Assembly: GCA_016873515.1 (NCBI GenBank)
Contig: VGXB01000005.1
Span: forward strand, 1-64,000
Source: Nitrospira sp.
Lineage (GTDB): Bacteria > Nitrospirota > Nitrospiria > Nitrospirales > Nitrospiraceae
Length of the DNA stretch: 64,000 nucleotides
Reading direction: 5' to 3'
Shown here: positions 25,007-34,382 of the stretch, piece after piece
Numbering within the stretch: the stretch's first letter is position 1
How the letters are laid out: the number at the start of each line of letters is the position of its first letter
Program-made: the position numbers and the translations under genes
The notes under the pieces: model-generated
Told to the model about the DNA's origin: nothing
Databases searched by the model: none
The model's input: only the letters and a program-made list of their open reading frames with translations

Positions 25007-26530
25007 CTACAGCCGCCGGCGTTTTCTCCATACCATGATACCGGTCACAAGCGTTATGAGCGGAAGCGCGATCACTTGCACATAGAGCAGTACCCGTTCT
25101 TGCAAGGGGTTGGGGGTAAATGGCCGCAGAGCCGGTTCTTTCGGTGCGATGGCGATCAGGTCACGCTCTTCGGCAAGCCATCCTGTGGTGTGAAGAAAAA
25201 AGTCACTGTTGCCGGGGAAATTGAAATAGGCGTTGGTGACAAAGGTGGAATTACCGATGACGACGACGGCCGGTCTGGCCGTCCCTTCCTCCCGCACCTT
25301 CTTCAGCGACAGCGCCGCAGCCAGAGGCAGTGGTCCCTTCACATCTTCCGTTTCGTTCAGGCTCACGACGCGGCTCGGCATATTTGTTTCGGCCCAGCTG
25401 TTGGCCGACGTGCGGGCCAGCGGAACATAGTCCCAGTCTTTACCAGCTTGCTCATCGAACGTAATGTGGCGCGAGAGTGGGAAGAGTACTGCGGAGGTTA
25501 GGTCCTGCGTGATCTCATGTTCGGTAAACGTGCGAACCAGAAGCGCGGTGAGATCTCCCGCTGCTAGCCGATCTTGCAGATCAACCAGCACACCTGGTCC
25601 GAGACCGATTCCCCAGCGGGCCAGCAGAGGATCGAGACCGGTGTGGGTGTCGGGATCCACGAGCGCCAGGAGATGTCCTCCCTGCTCGACGTAGGCGTGG
25701 ATGCGGTCCTGTTCCTCTGTCGTTACGGTCCTGCGAGGGCCTGCAAGTACTAGCACGGTGGTGTCGCTTGGCACGGCGGCTTCCTGAAGCAGGGAAACGG
25801 TGCCGACCGCATAGCCTTGTCGGATCAACGCTTCTTTAACGATTGAGAGACCATTTCGTTCTTTATCCTCTAAGTTCCGCTCGCTGTGGCCTTCGGCAAA
25901 TACGATACGTTTTTTTGCGTCTTTCGAGATGCGCAGCAGAGCTCCGGTCAGCTCGACTTCCGAAGGGGCCATAACTTTGATCGTTTGGCCGTTGCTCTCG
26001 AACACTGCCGTGTCGCTTCGGAAGATGCCATAGGATTGCGCGATCTTCGGCTGTTTTTCGGGGTCGATGAACTCCACCGCCAGCTTGGTGGACGCTTGGC
26101 GGTAACTTTCCAGCCGTTGTTTGTAGGCCTGATACCCGGGGTCCTTTTCTCGTGTGAAGACCGTAATTTTGATCTCGTGCGGGAGGGAGCGCAGGACGCG
26201 ATGCGTCTGTGGCGCTAGTGTGTAATTCTGATTTTCCGACCAGTCCCAGCGAACGGAGTGTCGGGATGCCAGGAAATTCACGATGCCGAGGATGGCAGCA
26301 AACAGCAGGACCATGAGGAGACTGTTGATGCCCATCTTCGTCGTCCGGTGACCGGAGAAGGCTCTCACGGCGTCGAAGTGCAAGATGAAAAACCCGATCA
26401 GACAGATCAGCGCCGACAGCTCCACCAAGGTCACGGCCCAGAGCAGATTTGGACGGAGGCTGTAGCTGATGGCGCCGCCGAGGGCAAGAACGAGGCCGAT
26501 GATGCCAAATGGGAGTGACTTGACGTTCAT
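25007..26530 (-). CDS. GldG-like ABC auxiliary protein
   Basis: 507 residues. Two N-terminal membrane helices (about 10-28 and 33-52) and a third near 72-92, then a periplasmic domain, then a C-terminal helix (LLYVQVIALPLITLVTGIMVW) followed by RKRRRL. This is the ABC_transp_aux (GldG) layout. Characteristic segments: NQNYTLAPQTHRVLRSLPHEIKI, VEFIDPEKQPKIAQSYGI, and LLALVDPDTHTGLDPLLARWGI. GldG-like proteins work with a GldF-like permease and GldA-like ATPase, both encoded directly upstream. Its ATG overlaps the permease stop by four bases. Confidence 0.88.
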   Translation of the reverse strand: MNVKSLPFGIIGLVLALGGAISYSLRPNLLWAVTLVELSALICLIGFFILHFDAVRAFSGHRTTKMGINSLLMVLLFAAILGIVNFLASRHSVRWDWSENQNYTLAPQTHRVLRSLPHEIKITVFTREKDPGYQAYKQRLESYRQASTKLAVEFIDPEKQPKIAQSYGIFRSDTAVFESNGQTIKVMAPSEVELTGALLRISKDAKKRIVFAEGHSERNLEDKERNGLSIVKEALIRQGYAVGTVSLLQEAAVPSDTTVLVLAGPRRTVTTEEQDRIHAYVEQGGHLLALVDPDTHTGLDPLLARWGIGLGPGVLVDLQDRLAAGDLTALLVRTFTEHEITQDLTSAVLFPLSRHITFDEQAGKDWDYVPLARTSANSWAETNMPSRVVSLNETEDVKGPLPLAAALSLKKVREEGTARPAVVVIGNSTFVTNAYFNFPGNSDFFLHTTGWLAEERDLIAIAPKEPALRPFTPNPLQERVLLYVQVIALPLITLVTGIMVWRKRRRL

Positions 26531-27297
26531 TTCCAGCGCGCCGAATCGATGACCTGGTGCGTGAGAAAGAGCATGAGTGCCAGGCCGCTTGCAAAATACA
26601 GGAGGTCGCTTGTGTCGATGAGCCCGCTCACCAGACGGTCGTAATGTTCCATGAATGAGATGGAGGACATAATATGCCCCATTGTGGTATCACCGAGCAG
26701 CGACCCCAGAAACCCCAGTAGCCAAAAGACAAAGAGGATTCCCACGCCGAGCAGCGCGGACACAATCTGATTTTCAGACAAGGCCGATGCAAAGGTTCCT
26801 GTGGCGAGGAACAGGCTTCCAAGGAGTGCCAAGGCCAGGTATCCGGTTAACACAGGATACCAGTCGAAGTCGCTGAAGAGAGCCAAGACGAGTGGGACAA
26901 TCCCAGTGAGCGTCAGCATCCCAAAGTAGATCAGACATACGCTGATAAACTTCCCTGCAATCAGTTCACTGATTCGGACAGGGGAGGTCAGTAACAATTC
27001 AAATGTCCGGAGTTTCCGTTCTTCTGAAAACAGGCGCATGCTGAGAATCGGGAGAATCAGGAGCAGAATGAGTCGACTGCCGCTGAAAAGATTGCGGAAT
27101 ACGAGTTCATTCAAGTTGACTTGTGCCGATCCGCCCTGCATTTGCATCATCTGAATGGCATAAGCCCCAATAGCTGTTACGAGGGATTCAGCTAACAGTC
27201 CAAAGGCCAGCAGAAAGACCCCACCGACCACGTATACGATTGGAGAGACAAAGTAGCAGCGTATCTCCTTGGCGATGATGGCTTGGACCGGTGTCAT
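26527..27297 (-). CDS. ABC transporter permease (GldF-like, ABC-2 type)
   Basis: 256 residues from the ATG at 27297, which overlaps the ATPase stop as ATGA. It starts MTPVQAIIAKEIRCYFVSPI, as in GldF/NosY-like ABC-2 permeases. About six membrane segments can be seen: residues 20-40, 70-90 (LILLLILPILSMRLFSEE), 120-140, 148-168, 175-200 and 232-250. The LFSEERKLRTFELLLTSPV cytoplasmic loop is a typical ABC-2 signature. It forms the membrane channel of the four-gene system. Confidence 0.9.
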   Translation of the reverse strand: MTPVQAIIAKEIRCYFVSPIVYVVGGVFLLAFGLLAESLVTAIGAYAIQMMQMQGGSAQVNLNELVFRNLFSGSRLILLLILPILSMRLFSEERKLRTFELLLTSPVRISELIAGKFISVCLIYFGMLTLTGIVPLVLALFSDFDWYPVLTGYLALALLGSLFLATGTFASALSENQIVSALLGVGILFVFWLLGFLGSLLGDTTMGHIMSSISFMEHYDRLVSGLIDTSDLLYFASGLALMLFLTHQVIDSARWK

Positions 27298-28253
27298 GAG
27301 GCGGCGACTTCCACAGACTGAGGGAGGCCGTTCTCGTGGCGGGTAAAGCGGAGAAACACGTCTTCCAGTGTCATGGAAATGGTCCGTAGTTCCAACAAGC
27401 CCCACTGATTCGACACGATGCATTGGGCGATATCGTCTCGGAGGTCCCGCCCCAAGGTGCATTCGATGAGGAATGTCCCATCGCTCTGCCCTGGAAACAC
27501 ATTCAGCACACCGGGAATCCCTCGGAGCGTAGTCTCACAATCCTTGGGGGGCGACTTCAGAGTCACAGAAACCTTCTCCGATTGCCGCAGTCTCGCCGAT
27601 AACTGCTCTGGGGTATCTTCCGCCACGATTCGGCCTTCACTAATGATGACCACTCGCTGGCAGACGGCAGTGGCTTCCGGCAAGATGTGAGTGCTTAGGA
27701 TGACGGAATGAGAGCCGGCCAAGCTCTTGATCAACTCTCGAATCTCTATGATTTGTTTCGGGTCCAGCCCGACTGTCGGTTCGTCCAGGATCAATACGGG
27801 AGGATTGTGCAGGAGGGCTTGGGCAAGTCCAACACGCTGGCGGTAGCCGCGGGAGAGGTTCCCGATCAAACGGTGGCGGACCGACCCAAGTTCAAGCCGG
27901 CTGATGGACTGGTCCAGGGCTGAGGTCAAATTTGGCCCGTTTATCCCACGGAGCTGGCCAACAAAGGTCAGATATTCCGTGACGGTCAATTCTTGATAGA
28001 TCGGGGGAGTTTCCGGCAGATAGCCGATTCGCCGTTTGACTTCCATCGGTTGAGCGGCACAGTCAAATCCGTCAACATGAGCCGATCCCTCCGTCGCCGG
28101 CATGAAACAGGTCAAAATCCGCATGGTGGTCGTTTTGCCTGCACCGTTAGGGCCGAGAAACGCCAGCACCTCCCCCTTGGCAACCGAGAAGGTGACCCGG
28201 TCAATGGCCGTATGATGTCCGTACCGCTTGGTAATGTTCTGGACGTCAATCAT
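27294..28253 (-). CDS. ABC transporter ATP-binding protein (GldA-like)
   Basis: 319 residues from ATG 28253. Walker A is GPNGAGKTTT, the signature is LSRGYRQRVGLAQALLH, and Walker B is LILDEPTVGLDP with the switch His in LSTHILPE. A C-terminal DrrA/GldA-like extension (about 225-319) has no named fold. It energises the permease encoded next. A GTG at 28295 would add 14 residues, but the MIDVQNITKRYG start fits relatives better. It is the first gene of the operon. Confidence 0.93.
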   Translation of the reverse strand: MIDVQNITKRYGHHTAIDRVTFSVAKGEVLAFLGPNGAGKTTTMRILTCFMPATEGSAHVDGFDCAAQPMEVKRRIGYLPETPPIYQELTVTEYLTFVGQLRGINGPNLTSALDQSISRLELGSVRHRLIGNLSRGYRQRVGLAQALLHNPPVLILDEPTVGLDPKQIIEIRELIKSLAGSHSVILSTHILPEATAVCQRVVIISEGRIVAEDTPEQLSARLRQSEKVSVTLKSPPKDCETTLRGIPGVLNVFPGQSDGTFLIECTLGRDLRDDIAQCIVSNQWGLLELRTISMTLEDVFLRFTRHENGLPQSVEVAAS

Positions 28254-28700
28254 GGATGTGATGTCAGGGCGATCAGGGATGGAGGATACGATCACTATTA
28301 ACGGTCTTGCTCAAGTCCTGGCGAACATCGCCTGTGCGGAGGATCTTACTCAGTCCGATTCGGGCAGTCAATACAACAGCGATTTGTAGGGATTGGCGTA
28401 GAAGACTGAAATTTCGTGGCTTTCCATCTTAACCCTGTTTCGTATCTCCCAATTGATCATTCGCTGCGGAACTAGAGGTAATTGACTCAGGGCTCCTCAT
28501 CTATATATAATAATTTGTAATAGACTCTGCCGTCGATTCTTCGTGCCTTTTTGTACTGCCTCCCATTCCTGACCGAGCCCCACGCCTTCACCACAAGGTA
28601 GAGGAAATAGGGTAAGCAGTCGGTATCGTTGAATACCCGTACCTTGGTTACGTTGGAGTCACGTACTTGAGGATGATTCAGTAACTTAGGGGGAGGCGGA
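28254..28700. other. Intergenic region between ABC operon and rlpA
   Basis: About 450 bases separating the minus-strand ABC operon from rlpA. It must hold both promoters. The part at 28490-28530 is AT-rich (TATATATAATAATTTG). A strong GGGGGAGG ribosome site for rlpA closes the region. I see no supported gene. Confidence 0.4.
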
Positions 28701-29381
28701 ATGTATATGAGCAACTATTGCAATTTCAATCGGCTCTCATTGAATCTGACTCTTCGGCTTGGCCTGGTCGTCTTCTGCCTCTCCCTGGGGGCATGCTCCT
28801 GCATTCCTAAGGGGAACAGTGATCTGGATGTGGGGATCAAGGAGCGGGGGATAGCCTCTTGGTATGGGATCTCCTTCCACGGACGACTTGCAGCCAATGG
28901 AGAAGTATTCGATATGGAAGCTATGACGGCAGCCCATAGGACCCTGCCGTTCGGCAGCATGGTTCGGGTAGTTAACCTGTTGAATGGGAGGCACGTCCGA
29001 GTACGGATTAACGACCGGGGGCCTTACGTGAATGGGAGGATTCTCGACCTTTCCCATGCCGCGGCAGCCAAGCTTGAGATGGTTGAGGGGGGGCTCTCAG
29101 TCATTCAGCTGGAGGTTATCGGTGACCACCGGCCTGAATTCGTTGTTCAATTAGAGGAGGAGGCCTTGCATGCCTCTTCCCCTCTTATGGTCCATTGGTT
29201 GAAGGACCAATCGCTGGTTGCAACTTCGATGCACTGGCTCCACCGGTCAAATTTTACCAAGGTGTCCACCCACCGACTGCTGCCCAACGATGTCTTGGTT
29301 CAGCGTTGGTGGGAATTGATCCCCGCAATCCTGGTTGCAGATCCGGCGCATCGGGAGTATGTGGCGTTGGTGTTGATATAG
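28701..29381 (+). CDS. rlpA: RlpA-like septal ring lipoprotein
   Basis: 226 residues. GGGGGAGG lies seven bases before ATG 28701; ATG 28707 is also possible. A lipoprotein signal ends at LSLGAC (Cys about residue 32). The double-psi beta-barrel follows: GIASWYGISFHGRLAANGEVFD, MTAAHRTLPFGSMVRV, and VRINDRGPYVNGRILDLS, with the D of NDRGP and the H of AAHRTLP as the catalytic-type residues. RlpA proteins bind or cleave denuded glycan strands at the septum. The last 75 residues are not a SPOR domain and have no recognised fold, so septal targeting may differ. Confidence 0.9.
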   Translation: MYMSNYCNFNRLSLNLTLRLGLVVFCLSLGACSCIPKGNSDLDVGIKERGIASWYGISFHGRLAANGEVFDMEAMTAAHRTLPFGSMVRVVNLLNGRHVRVRINDRGPYVNGRILDLSHAAAAKLEMVEGGLSVIQLEVIGDHRPEFVVQLEEEALHASSPLMVHWLKDQSLVATSMHWLHRSNFTKVSTHRLLPNDVLVQRWWELIPAILVADPAHREYVALVLI

Positions 29382-29504
29382 CGGTATGGTCGGCAGTCTC
29401 CTCGATTGACACTATGCACCCTCTCCTCTAGACTGGCCCAACGAATTCAAGACGGACCAGTCTGTTCATCATCGTCATCGATCATTACTAAAGGAGCCGA
29501 GAGT

Positions 29505-29726
29505 ATGGCGAAGAACGTATCCAAACGGTCAGCGGAGTCTAAAGAAACTCGATTGAAGAAAAGAGTTGCGGAACGGCGGGCTGCAGGGAAGACTTCAGAA
29601 GGGACGGAAGCGTTTCGAGCGCTTCGGAAGCGGCTGAAGCGGGAGCAGCGTAAACGACGCGCTCTTGCACTCCGCAAGAAACATGCGGCGGGCGGCAAGG
29701 CAGCGGTAGCTCCTGCTTCGACCTAG
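29505..29726 (+). CDS. Small Lys/Arg-rich hypothetical protein
   Basis: 73 residues. AAAGGAG stands eight bases before the ATG. The protein is very basic (VSKRSAESKETRLKKRVAERRAA, then RALRKRLKREQRKRRALALRKKH) and likely helical with an Ala/Pro tail. It resembles small nucleic-acid-binding proteins, an inference from charge only. The next gene on the same strand starts about 35 bases later. Confidence 0.65.
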   Translation: MAKNVSKRSAESKETRLKKRVAERRAAGKTSEGTEAFRALRKRLKREQRKRRALALRKKHAAGGKAAVAPAST

Positions 29727-29761
29727 TTCGTCAGCGATGCTTGTGTAGGATAGGACCATCA

Positions 29762-30595
29762 ATGGAATCGAATCAAATTGACCGGCCTGGCGCTACCCTC
29801 CCGATGGCTCCGTTGGTGGGTGATGCCCTGGCTGATTCCTTGTCCGAAGACCTCGCTCGCGCTGGACAGCAGGAGGTCAGTCAAGTACCGACCAGGGTAG
29901 AAAGCGGCGGAGACCTGGAAGAGGAGCGGGTCAAAGATGAGATCGATATTCAGATCGATCTCCTCAACGATCCCGACTGGGTGGTGCGCCGTGAGGCGGT
30001 CATTACACTCGGCGAGATGGGGGATGAGCGGTGCGTTGCCCCCTTGGCCAAGGCGCTACGGGACGGTGATTGGCAGGTTCGTGAAGTGGCGGTCGAAGCC
30101 ATGAGGCAGGTGGGATCCCCTGCGGTCGAGACCTTGCTCAAATTGTTGCGTGATTGGGAAGTCCGCAAGTACGCGATCTTGTCGCTGGGCAAGATTCGGG
30201 ATGAGCGGGTGCTCGCTCCCTTGATGCTCCAGCTCCGGAACGATGAATTCAAGGACGATGCTATCATGGCATTGGTAGAGCTCGGTGAGCCGGCCATTCC
30301 CCTGTTGGTTACCGCGCTTCGGGACAAGGACGAACAGGTTCGCAAGAGCGCGGTGCTGGCGTTGGGCCGGATCAAGAATGATCAAGCCATTGCTCCACTC
30401 ATTGAGATGCTGGAAGACGCAGATTGGTTTATACGCTTGACGGCGGCAGCAGCGCTGGAATCGATCGGCGACGAGCGGGGCCGTCACGCGATTACGCCGT
30501 TGCTGAAAGATCCCGACATGGTCGTTCGAATGAGAGTGGAGCGGATCCTGGCGAAGTGGAAGAAACAGCCGGTTTCTGAGTCGGCAACTACCTAA
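29762..30595 (+). CDS. HEAT-repeat (PBS lyase-like) protein
   Basis: 277 residues from ATG 29762 (GTG 29741 is an alternative). After a non-repetitive 60-residue start come about six HEAT/PBS-lyase repeats of 30 residues, with the pattern LLNDPDWVVRREAVITLGEMGDE, LRDGDWQVREVAVEAMRQ, and so on to KDPDMVVRMRVERILAKW. Such proteins are scaffolds, some acting as phycobilin-lyase-like chaperones. It is cytosolic (no signal peptide). A second HEAT protein with a signal peptide lies 0.5 kb away on the opposite strand. Confidence 0.85.
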   Translation: MESNQIDRPGATLPMAPLVGDALADSLSEDLARAGQQEVSQVPTRVESGGDLEEERVKDEIDIQIDLLNDPDWVVRREAVITLGEMGDERCVAPLAKALRDGDWQVREVAVEAMRQVGSPAVETLLKLLRDWEVRKYAILSLGKIRDERVLAPLMLQLRNDEFKDDAIMALVELGEPAIPLLVTALRDKDEQVRKSAVLALGRIKNDQAIAPLIEMLEDADWFIRLTAAAALESIGDERGRHAITPLLKDPDMVVRMRVERILAKWKKQPVSESATT

Positions 30596-30616
30596 ATGCG
30601 AGCCGTGCCCCTCCGG

Positions 30617-31114
30617 CTATTTGTTGAGCAGTTGATCCAAGCGGCGCTCCAAATCGCGCAGTTTATTCACCGATACGATTTTGCCCATCGCCGTTTCCAG
30701 GCGGGTCTGTCGTAGTGAGGCAGCCAGATCTGAGAGTGCCTTAGCCGAAGGATCGTCCTGTGTTCCTTTGGCAAGAGGCTCCAAAGCCGTGACCGCGTCA
30801 GCCAGTGCCTTTGTGGCGTTGGCGAGGTTTCCGTCCAGGATATCCGCCTTCGCCTGGACCACCTTCGATTTGGCTTCCAGCAACCCTTGGCGTCTTGAGA
30901 GATCCCGTTCATTCCGCATCGTGGCATCCAGCACATCTTTTGAGAGCTTCTTTACCAACTGCTGAAAGCCTTCGATTGTTTCCTTGGAGATGGCCAGTCG
31001 CTTAGACAGGTCCGACACGTTCGTCTGCAACGTTCCGACGGGTTCCTGTCCGAGATAGTACCCAGCTCCGAATGAACAGGCAATTAGCACGAGGATGATG
31101 ATGAATTTGACCAT
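30617..31114 (-). CDS. Membrane-anchored coiled-coil hypothetical protein
   Basis: 165 residues. One N-terminal anchor (KFIIILVLIACSFGAGYYLG), then a long helical region with heptad spacing (LQTNVSDLSKRLAISKETIEGFQQLVKKL, in pieces), ending in LRDLERRLDQLLNK. No known family is recognised. It lies 13 bases downstream of the secreted HEAT-repeat protein gene on the same strand, so the two are probably co-transcribed and may act together at the inner membrane. Confidence 0.7.
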   Translation of the reverse strand: MVKFIIILVLIACSFGAGYYLGQEPVGTLQTNVSDLSKRLAISKETIEGFQQLVKKLSKDVLDATMRNERDLSRRQGLLEAKSKVVQAKADILDGNLANATKALADAVTALEPLAKGTQDDPSAKALSDLAASLRQTRLETAMGKIVSVNKLRDLERRLDQLLNK

Positions 31115-31127
31115 CGTGGTCTGTCAG

Positions 31128-32486
31128 TTAACGAGGTGGTTTCGGTGATCGCGGTCTGCCCAGCTGCCGAATCAAGCTTCCCGCTGCGGCAATCTGGACT
31201 GCTTCGTCGGAATCTCGCAAGGCGTCGATCAGCAGTGGTAGCACTGCCCCGGCCTGCTTTCCCAGCGCCATGGCGGCCATGAGGCGGGGAAGCGGTTGTT
31301 GGTCGTGCAAGAGGGTCTCCAGCATGGTTGCGGCCTGTGGCTCCGGAACAAGACTCAGAGCCTTGGCGGCGGCACCTCGAATGGACGGATCAGCATGTTG
31401 CGCGAGTTCACCGATTAATTGGATAGCCGACGTGTCTCCCAGCCGAAGCAGCCCTTCCGCGGCCCCAGCCCGGACCTGCCAGCTTGGATCTCTGGTCAGG
31501 GTGTGCAGCAAGAGCCGATTGTCCTTGATACCTAGTCGGCCTAAGCTTCTAGCAGCGACGCTGCGCACCATCGCGATTTCGTCTCCGATAGCATGGGTCA
31601 AGGGGACCACTCCGTTGGGTGAGCCGAATTCTCCCAGCGCTCCTGCGGCAAATGCACGTACGGATGGGTTTGGATCATACACGGATTGACTCAGGACCGC
31701 CAGACTGGAGGGCCGCTTCAAGCGGCCCAACACGCCGATGGCCGCTATACGTACGTCGGCGTCGGGTAATGTGGCAGCGTCGGTAATGTCCGTCAATCGT
31801 TCCGATTGCCCCAGTTTATAGAGAGCGGCCGCGGCAAAAATCGATTCGGGGCCTTCGGCGGTACGGGCGATCTCAGTGAAGCGCGTCATCAGGTCGGCGG
31901 CCTCCACTTCTGTCAGTGCAGTCATGGCGGCGATCCGGACGGTGGGCATGACATCGCTCAGAGCCCGCCGCAGGGCGCCGGATTTGTGAGCCAAGCCGGC
32001 CTTTCCGATGGCTTCTGCAGCCCGAGCTCGGACAAGCACTGAGGGATCCAGGAGGCCGTCTTCGAGAATCGCTGCTGTTTCTTGAAGGCCTAGTTCCGCC
32101 AGAGTTGTGTAGGCCGTAATGCGCACATGTTCCTTTTGGTCGCGTATACGGCTGGTGATGACCGCCAGGGCCAGCGGTCGGAGGAGGGCTGCGTCATGAG
32201 ATTGACCGGAAAGGTTCAGCCGTGTGTAGACGGCGAGGGCTTCGTCGGTCCGTCCCAGACGGACAAAACTTAAAAGTGAGAGGCGCAGAAATGGTTTTGA
32301 TGCGGGCGTATGGGACGGCTGGGTACGATACAGGGCTGTGACCGCTGCGTAATCACCGGCCTTGAAAAGTTCTCCGGCCTGAGATTCGATGGTGGAGGAC
32401 GAACCGGCGGCATGAACGACAGAAGGCCATCCAAGACACAGCATAGTGAGGATGCCCATGAGCCATGCACTAAGCTGGCCTACCAT
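31128..32486 (-). CDS. Secreted HEAT-repeat protein
   Basis: 452 residues from the ATG at 32486, which starts a signal peptide (GQLSAWLMGILTMLCLGWPSVVHA). A frame extension upstream lacks this and is less likely. The mature protein opens with a TPR-like helix pair (AGELFKAGDYAAVTALYR, GRTDEALAVYTRL) and continues with about ten HEAT repeats (DPSVLVRARAAEAIGKAG, DPNPSVRAFAAGALGEFG, DPSWQVRAGAAEGLLRLG and others). It is likely a periplasmic scaffold. A coiled-coil membrane protein is encoded just downstream. Confidence 0.85.
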   Translation of the reverse strand: MVGQLSAWLMGILTMLCLGWPSVVHAAGSSSTIESQAGELFKAGDYAAVTALYRTQPSHTPASKPFLRLSLLSFVRLGRTDEALAVYTRLNLSGQSHDAALLRPLALAVITSRIRDQKEHVRITAYTTLAELGLQETAAILEDGLLDPSVLVRARAAEAIGKAGLAHKSGALRRALSDVMPTVRIAAMTALTEVEAADLMTRFTEIARTAEGPESIFAAAALYKLGQSERLTDITDAATLPDADVRIAAIGVLGRLKRPSSLAVLSQSVYDPNPSVRAFAAGALGEFGSPNGVVPLTHAIGDEIAMVRSVAARSLGRLGIKDNRLLLHTLTRDPSWQVRAGAAEGLLRLGDTSAIQLIGELAQHADPSIRGAAAKALSLVPEPQAATMLETLLHDQQPLPRLMAAMALGKQAGAVLPLLIDALRDSDEAVQIAAAGSLIRQLGRPRSPKPPR

Positions 32487-32715
32487 GTCGAGGGTGCGCG
32501 CAGGGCAGCAGCAGTATACAGTATCCCCACCTAGTTCTTCACCATGTCCAGCTCCACCGCAAGTTGTGGGCGAGTTCGGATAGGCGGCTGAGGCTTGGGA
32601 GAAGTTCAACTGGAGAACCGTTTACCGAGATCACAGTATCCACATCGGCTCCTTCGAGGAATGAGATGATTGACTATGGAGTGGAGAGGCGGGTACACGC
32701 TTGGTCCGATGCCGG

Positions 32716-33564
32716 TCAGGCGTGGCCTGCCTTGTGCCATAAGGCCCACTCTTCGGAGAATGCCACGGTGGCATACCGTTCGCCAACGATTTTTGCAACT
32801 CGGTTCAGGAGCTTGGTCAGTTGCTGGAGTTCGGCCGGTGTCAGATCTCCGCGGAATTGCGGATGGAGACCCCACCTAGTTTCGATTTCTTCACCGGAGA
32901 TGTTCGACATCATGCTGACGAGTTTGATCTCTTGGCCTGTGGTGCCGAGCTTGTCCTGTTGTTCGCTCACCGATTCGGTTGCCGGCTGTGCGGATGTGGC
33001 AGGCGGTGGGGTTTGCCCCTGAAGTAACGCGCTGATGGCGGGGACAACTGCGCTGGCGCAGAGGGTGGCGGCGGAACTCAGCTGGGTGTTATATGATGCT
33101 CCAAGCACGGCGGAAATTTTGTTGCCGAAATCTCGGAACATCTCATTCTTGGACTGCGACTCCTCAGTGATGAGGAACTTGTAGGGCTCATATGCTTGCC
33201 GGCTTTCTGCTACAGCGCTCCCGATTGTAAGGACGATTTCCATCTGATCGGTCTGGTTGCCGAAGGCCGGCTCCAGAACTTTCTGCAGTTGGTGCGCGAC
33301 CGTGTCTTCCAGTGCGTTCATGAAGTCCATCTGATTCTTCAATGGAATGTGCAGTGCGGCGAGCCGGTCCACCAGGTTGAACAGGATCTTGAGAAATTCG
33401 AGGTAGAGGTCCCACTCGTCTTTGCGCTTGAGTTTCAGGGCTTTCTCAGGCGCCAGGCGCTTCATGACCGAGACTGACTCGCCCGAGACCGCAAGCATCA
33501 GCTCGGCGAGCTGGCGAAGTTGGTCTTTATAGTCTGGATTGGCTGTTGGCATAGGTTTGCTCAA
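32716..33564 (-). CDS. Hypothetical helical protein
   Basis: 282 residues with no signal peptide or membrane segment. It is mostly alpha-helical: an N-terminal domain (DYKDQLRQLAELMLAVSGESVSVMKRL) and a central domain (FLKILFNLVDRLAALHIPL). A Pro/Ala/Thr-rich linker (GQTPPPATSAQPATES, about residue 180-200) is followed by a C-terminal domain (GDLTPAELQQLTKLLNRVAKIVGERY). I do not recognise the family. ATG 33564 starts it; a second Met at residue 5 is possible. Codon use agrees with its neighbours, so the gene is real. Confidence 0.75.
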   Translation of the reverse strand: MSKPMPTANPDYKDQLRQLAELMLAVSGESVSVMKRLAPEKALKLKRKDEWDLYLEFLKILFNLVDRLAALHIPLKNQMDFMNALEDTVAHQLQKVLEPAFGNQTDQMEIVLTIGSAVAESRQAYEPYKFLITEESQSKNEMFRDFGNKISAVLGASYNTQLSSAATLCASAVVPAISALLQGQTPPPATSAQPATESVSEQQDKLGTTGQEIKLVSMMSNISGEEIETRWGLHPQFRGDLTPAELQQLTKLLNRVAKIVGERYATVAFSEEWALWHKAGHA

Positions 33565-33773
33565 AAGCTCTGCGAATTATAGCTGAGGCGGGAGCGGCAT
33601 TCAAAGCGTGGAAGAGGGGGATGCACTATCGGGATGTGAACGGTACAGACTGATTTCTTTATCGCCGTAACTTTCATGGAAGTGCTCGAACACGGTGGAG
33701 CATTTCTATTTGTAAAGATCTGGGGGATAGGCGTGGGGGAGGTCCTGGTTACACACATCTTCAATGGATTCCT

Positions 33774-34266
33774 AGCCAACGTCTCGCTCAGGAGAACGTG
33801 CAGAATCGGAGCCTCGAGTTGACGAATTGCCTGGCGATGATGTCCGTGAGCACCTCGTCGAGGTTACCGACATTCTCGGCAAGATGCTGGATGCGACAGC
33901 CAGGATTCCCGGCACGTCACTTTCTCTTGGGTTAGATTCCTTGATCGGGCTCATTCCGGCATCGGCGATATCTTAGCCAATCTCATCGGCACGGCGATCC
34001 TGGGCATTGCGGCTCGCTTGTGACTGTCACGAATCGTACGGACTCGCATGAGCCTGAATCTGCTGATCAATGGGACGGTCGGCGCCGTTCCCATCATCGG
34101 TGATCTGTTTTCCGTCTGGTTCCAGAGCAATACGAGAAATGCCGCGTTGCTTCGAGCTGCCGCCACAAGGCCTGAGCAGGAGACCCGGCCTGATTGGTTC
34201 TACGTGGGGGACTTTATCGGCGATACGATGTTGCTCATGCTACTCGCAATCGCCGGTGTAGTCTAG
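33774..34266 (+). pseudogene. Frameshifted DUF4112 protein gene
   Basis: Pieces in two frames spell a DUF4112 protein. The first (VTDILGKMLDATARIPGTSF, GLDSLIGLIP) ends by a one-base loss near 33955-33960. The second continues GIGDILANLIGTAILGIAARL, meets an in-frame TGA at 34021, then LNLLINGTVGAVPIIGDLFS, NTRNAALLRAA and ends VGDFIGDTMLLMLLAIAGVV. The GLIPGIGD and GAVPIIGDLF blocks are the family's hallmark. No ATG starts the first piece in frame. It is decayed, unless sequencing errors are involved. Confidence 0.75.
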
Positions 34267-34382
34267 CTGATTGCGACGCTCTGGACAATGATCGTGTTGT
34301 GATAGGAATGGGGAATCGGAGTGTGGTATACACGGCTTCTCCAAAATGATCCATCTGCTGAACACCTGCGTTACATAATTTC

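Noticed and set aside
28487-28714. Minus-strand frame of 75 residues upstream of rlpA
   Set aside because: It ends in a plausible-looking KARRIDGRVYYKLLYIDEEP run, but it overlaps the rlpA start and its ribosome site, has no site of its own and no family. I treat it as a chance frame.
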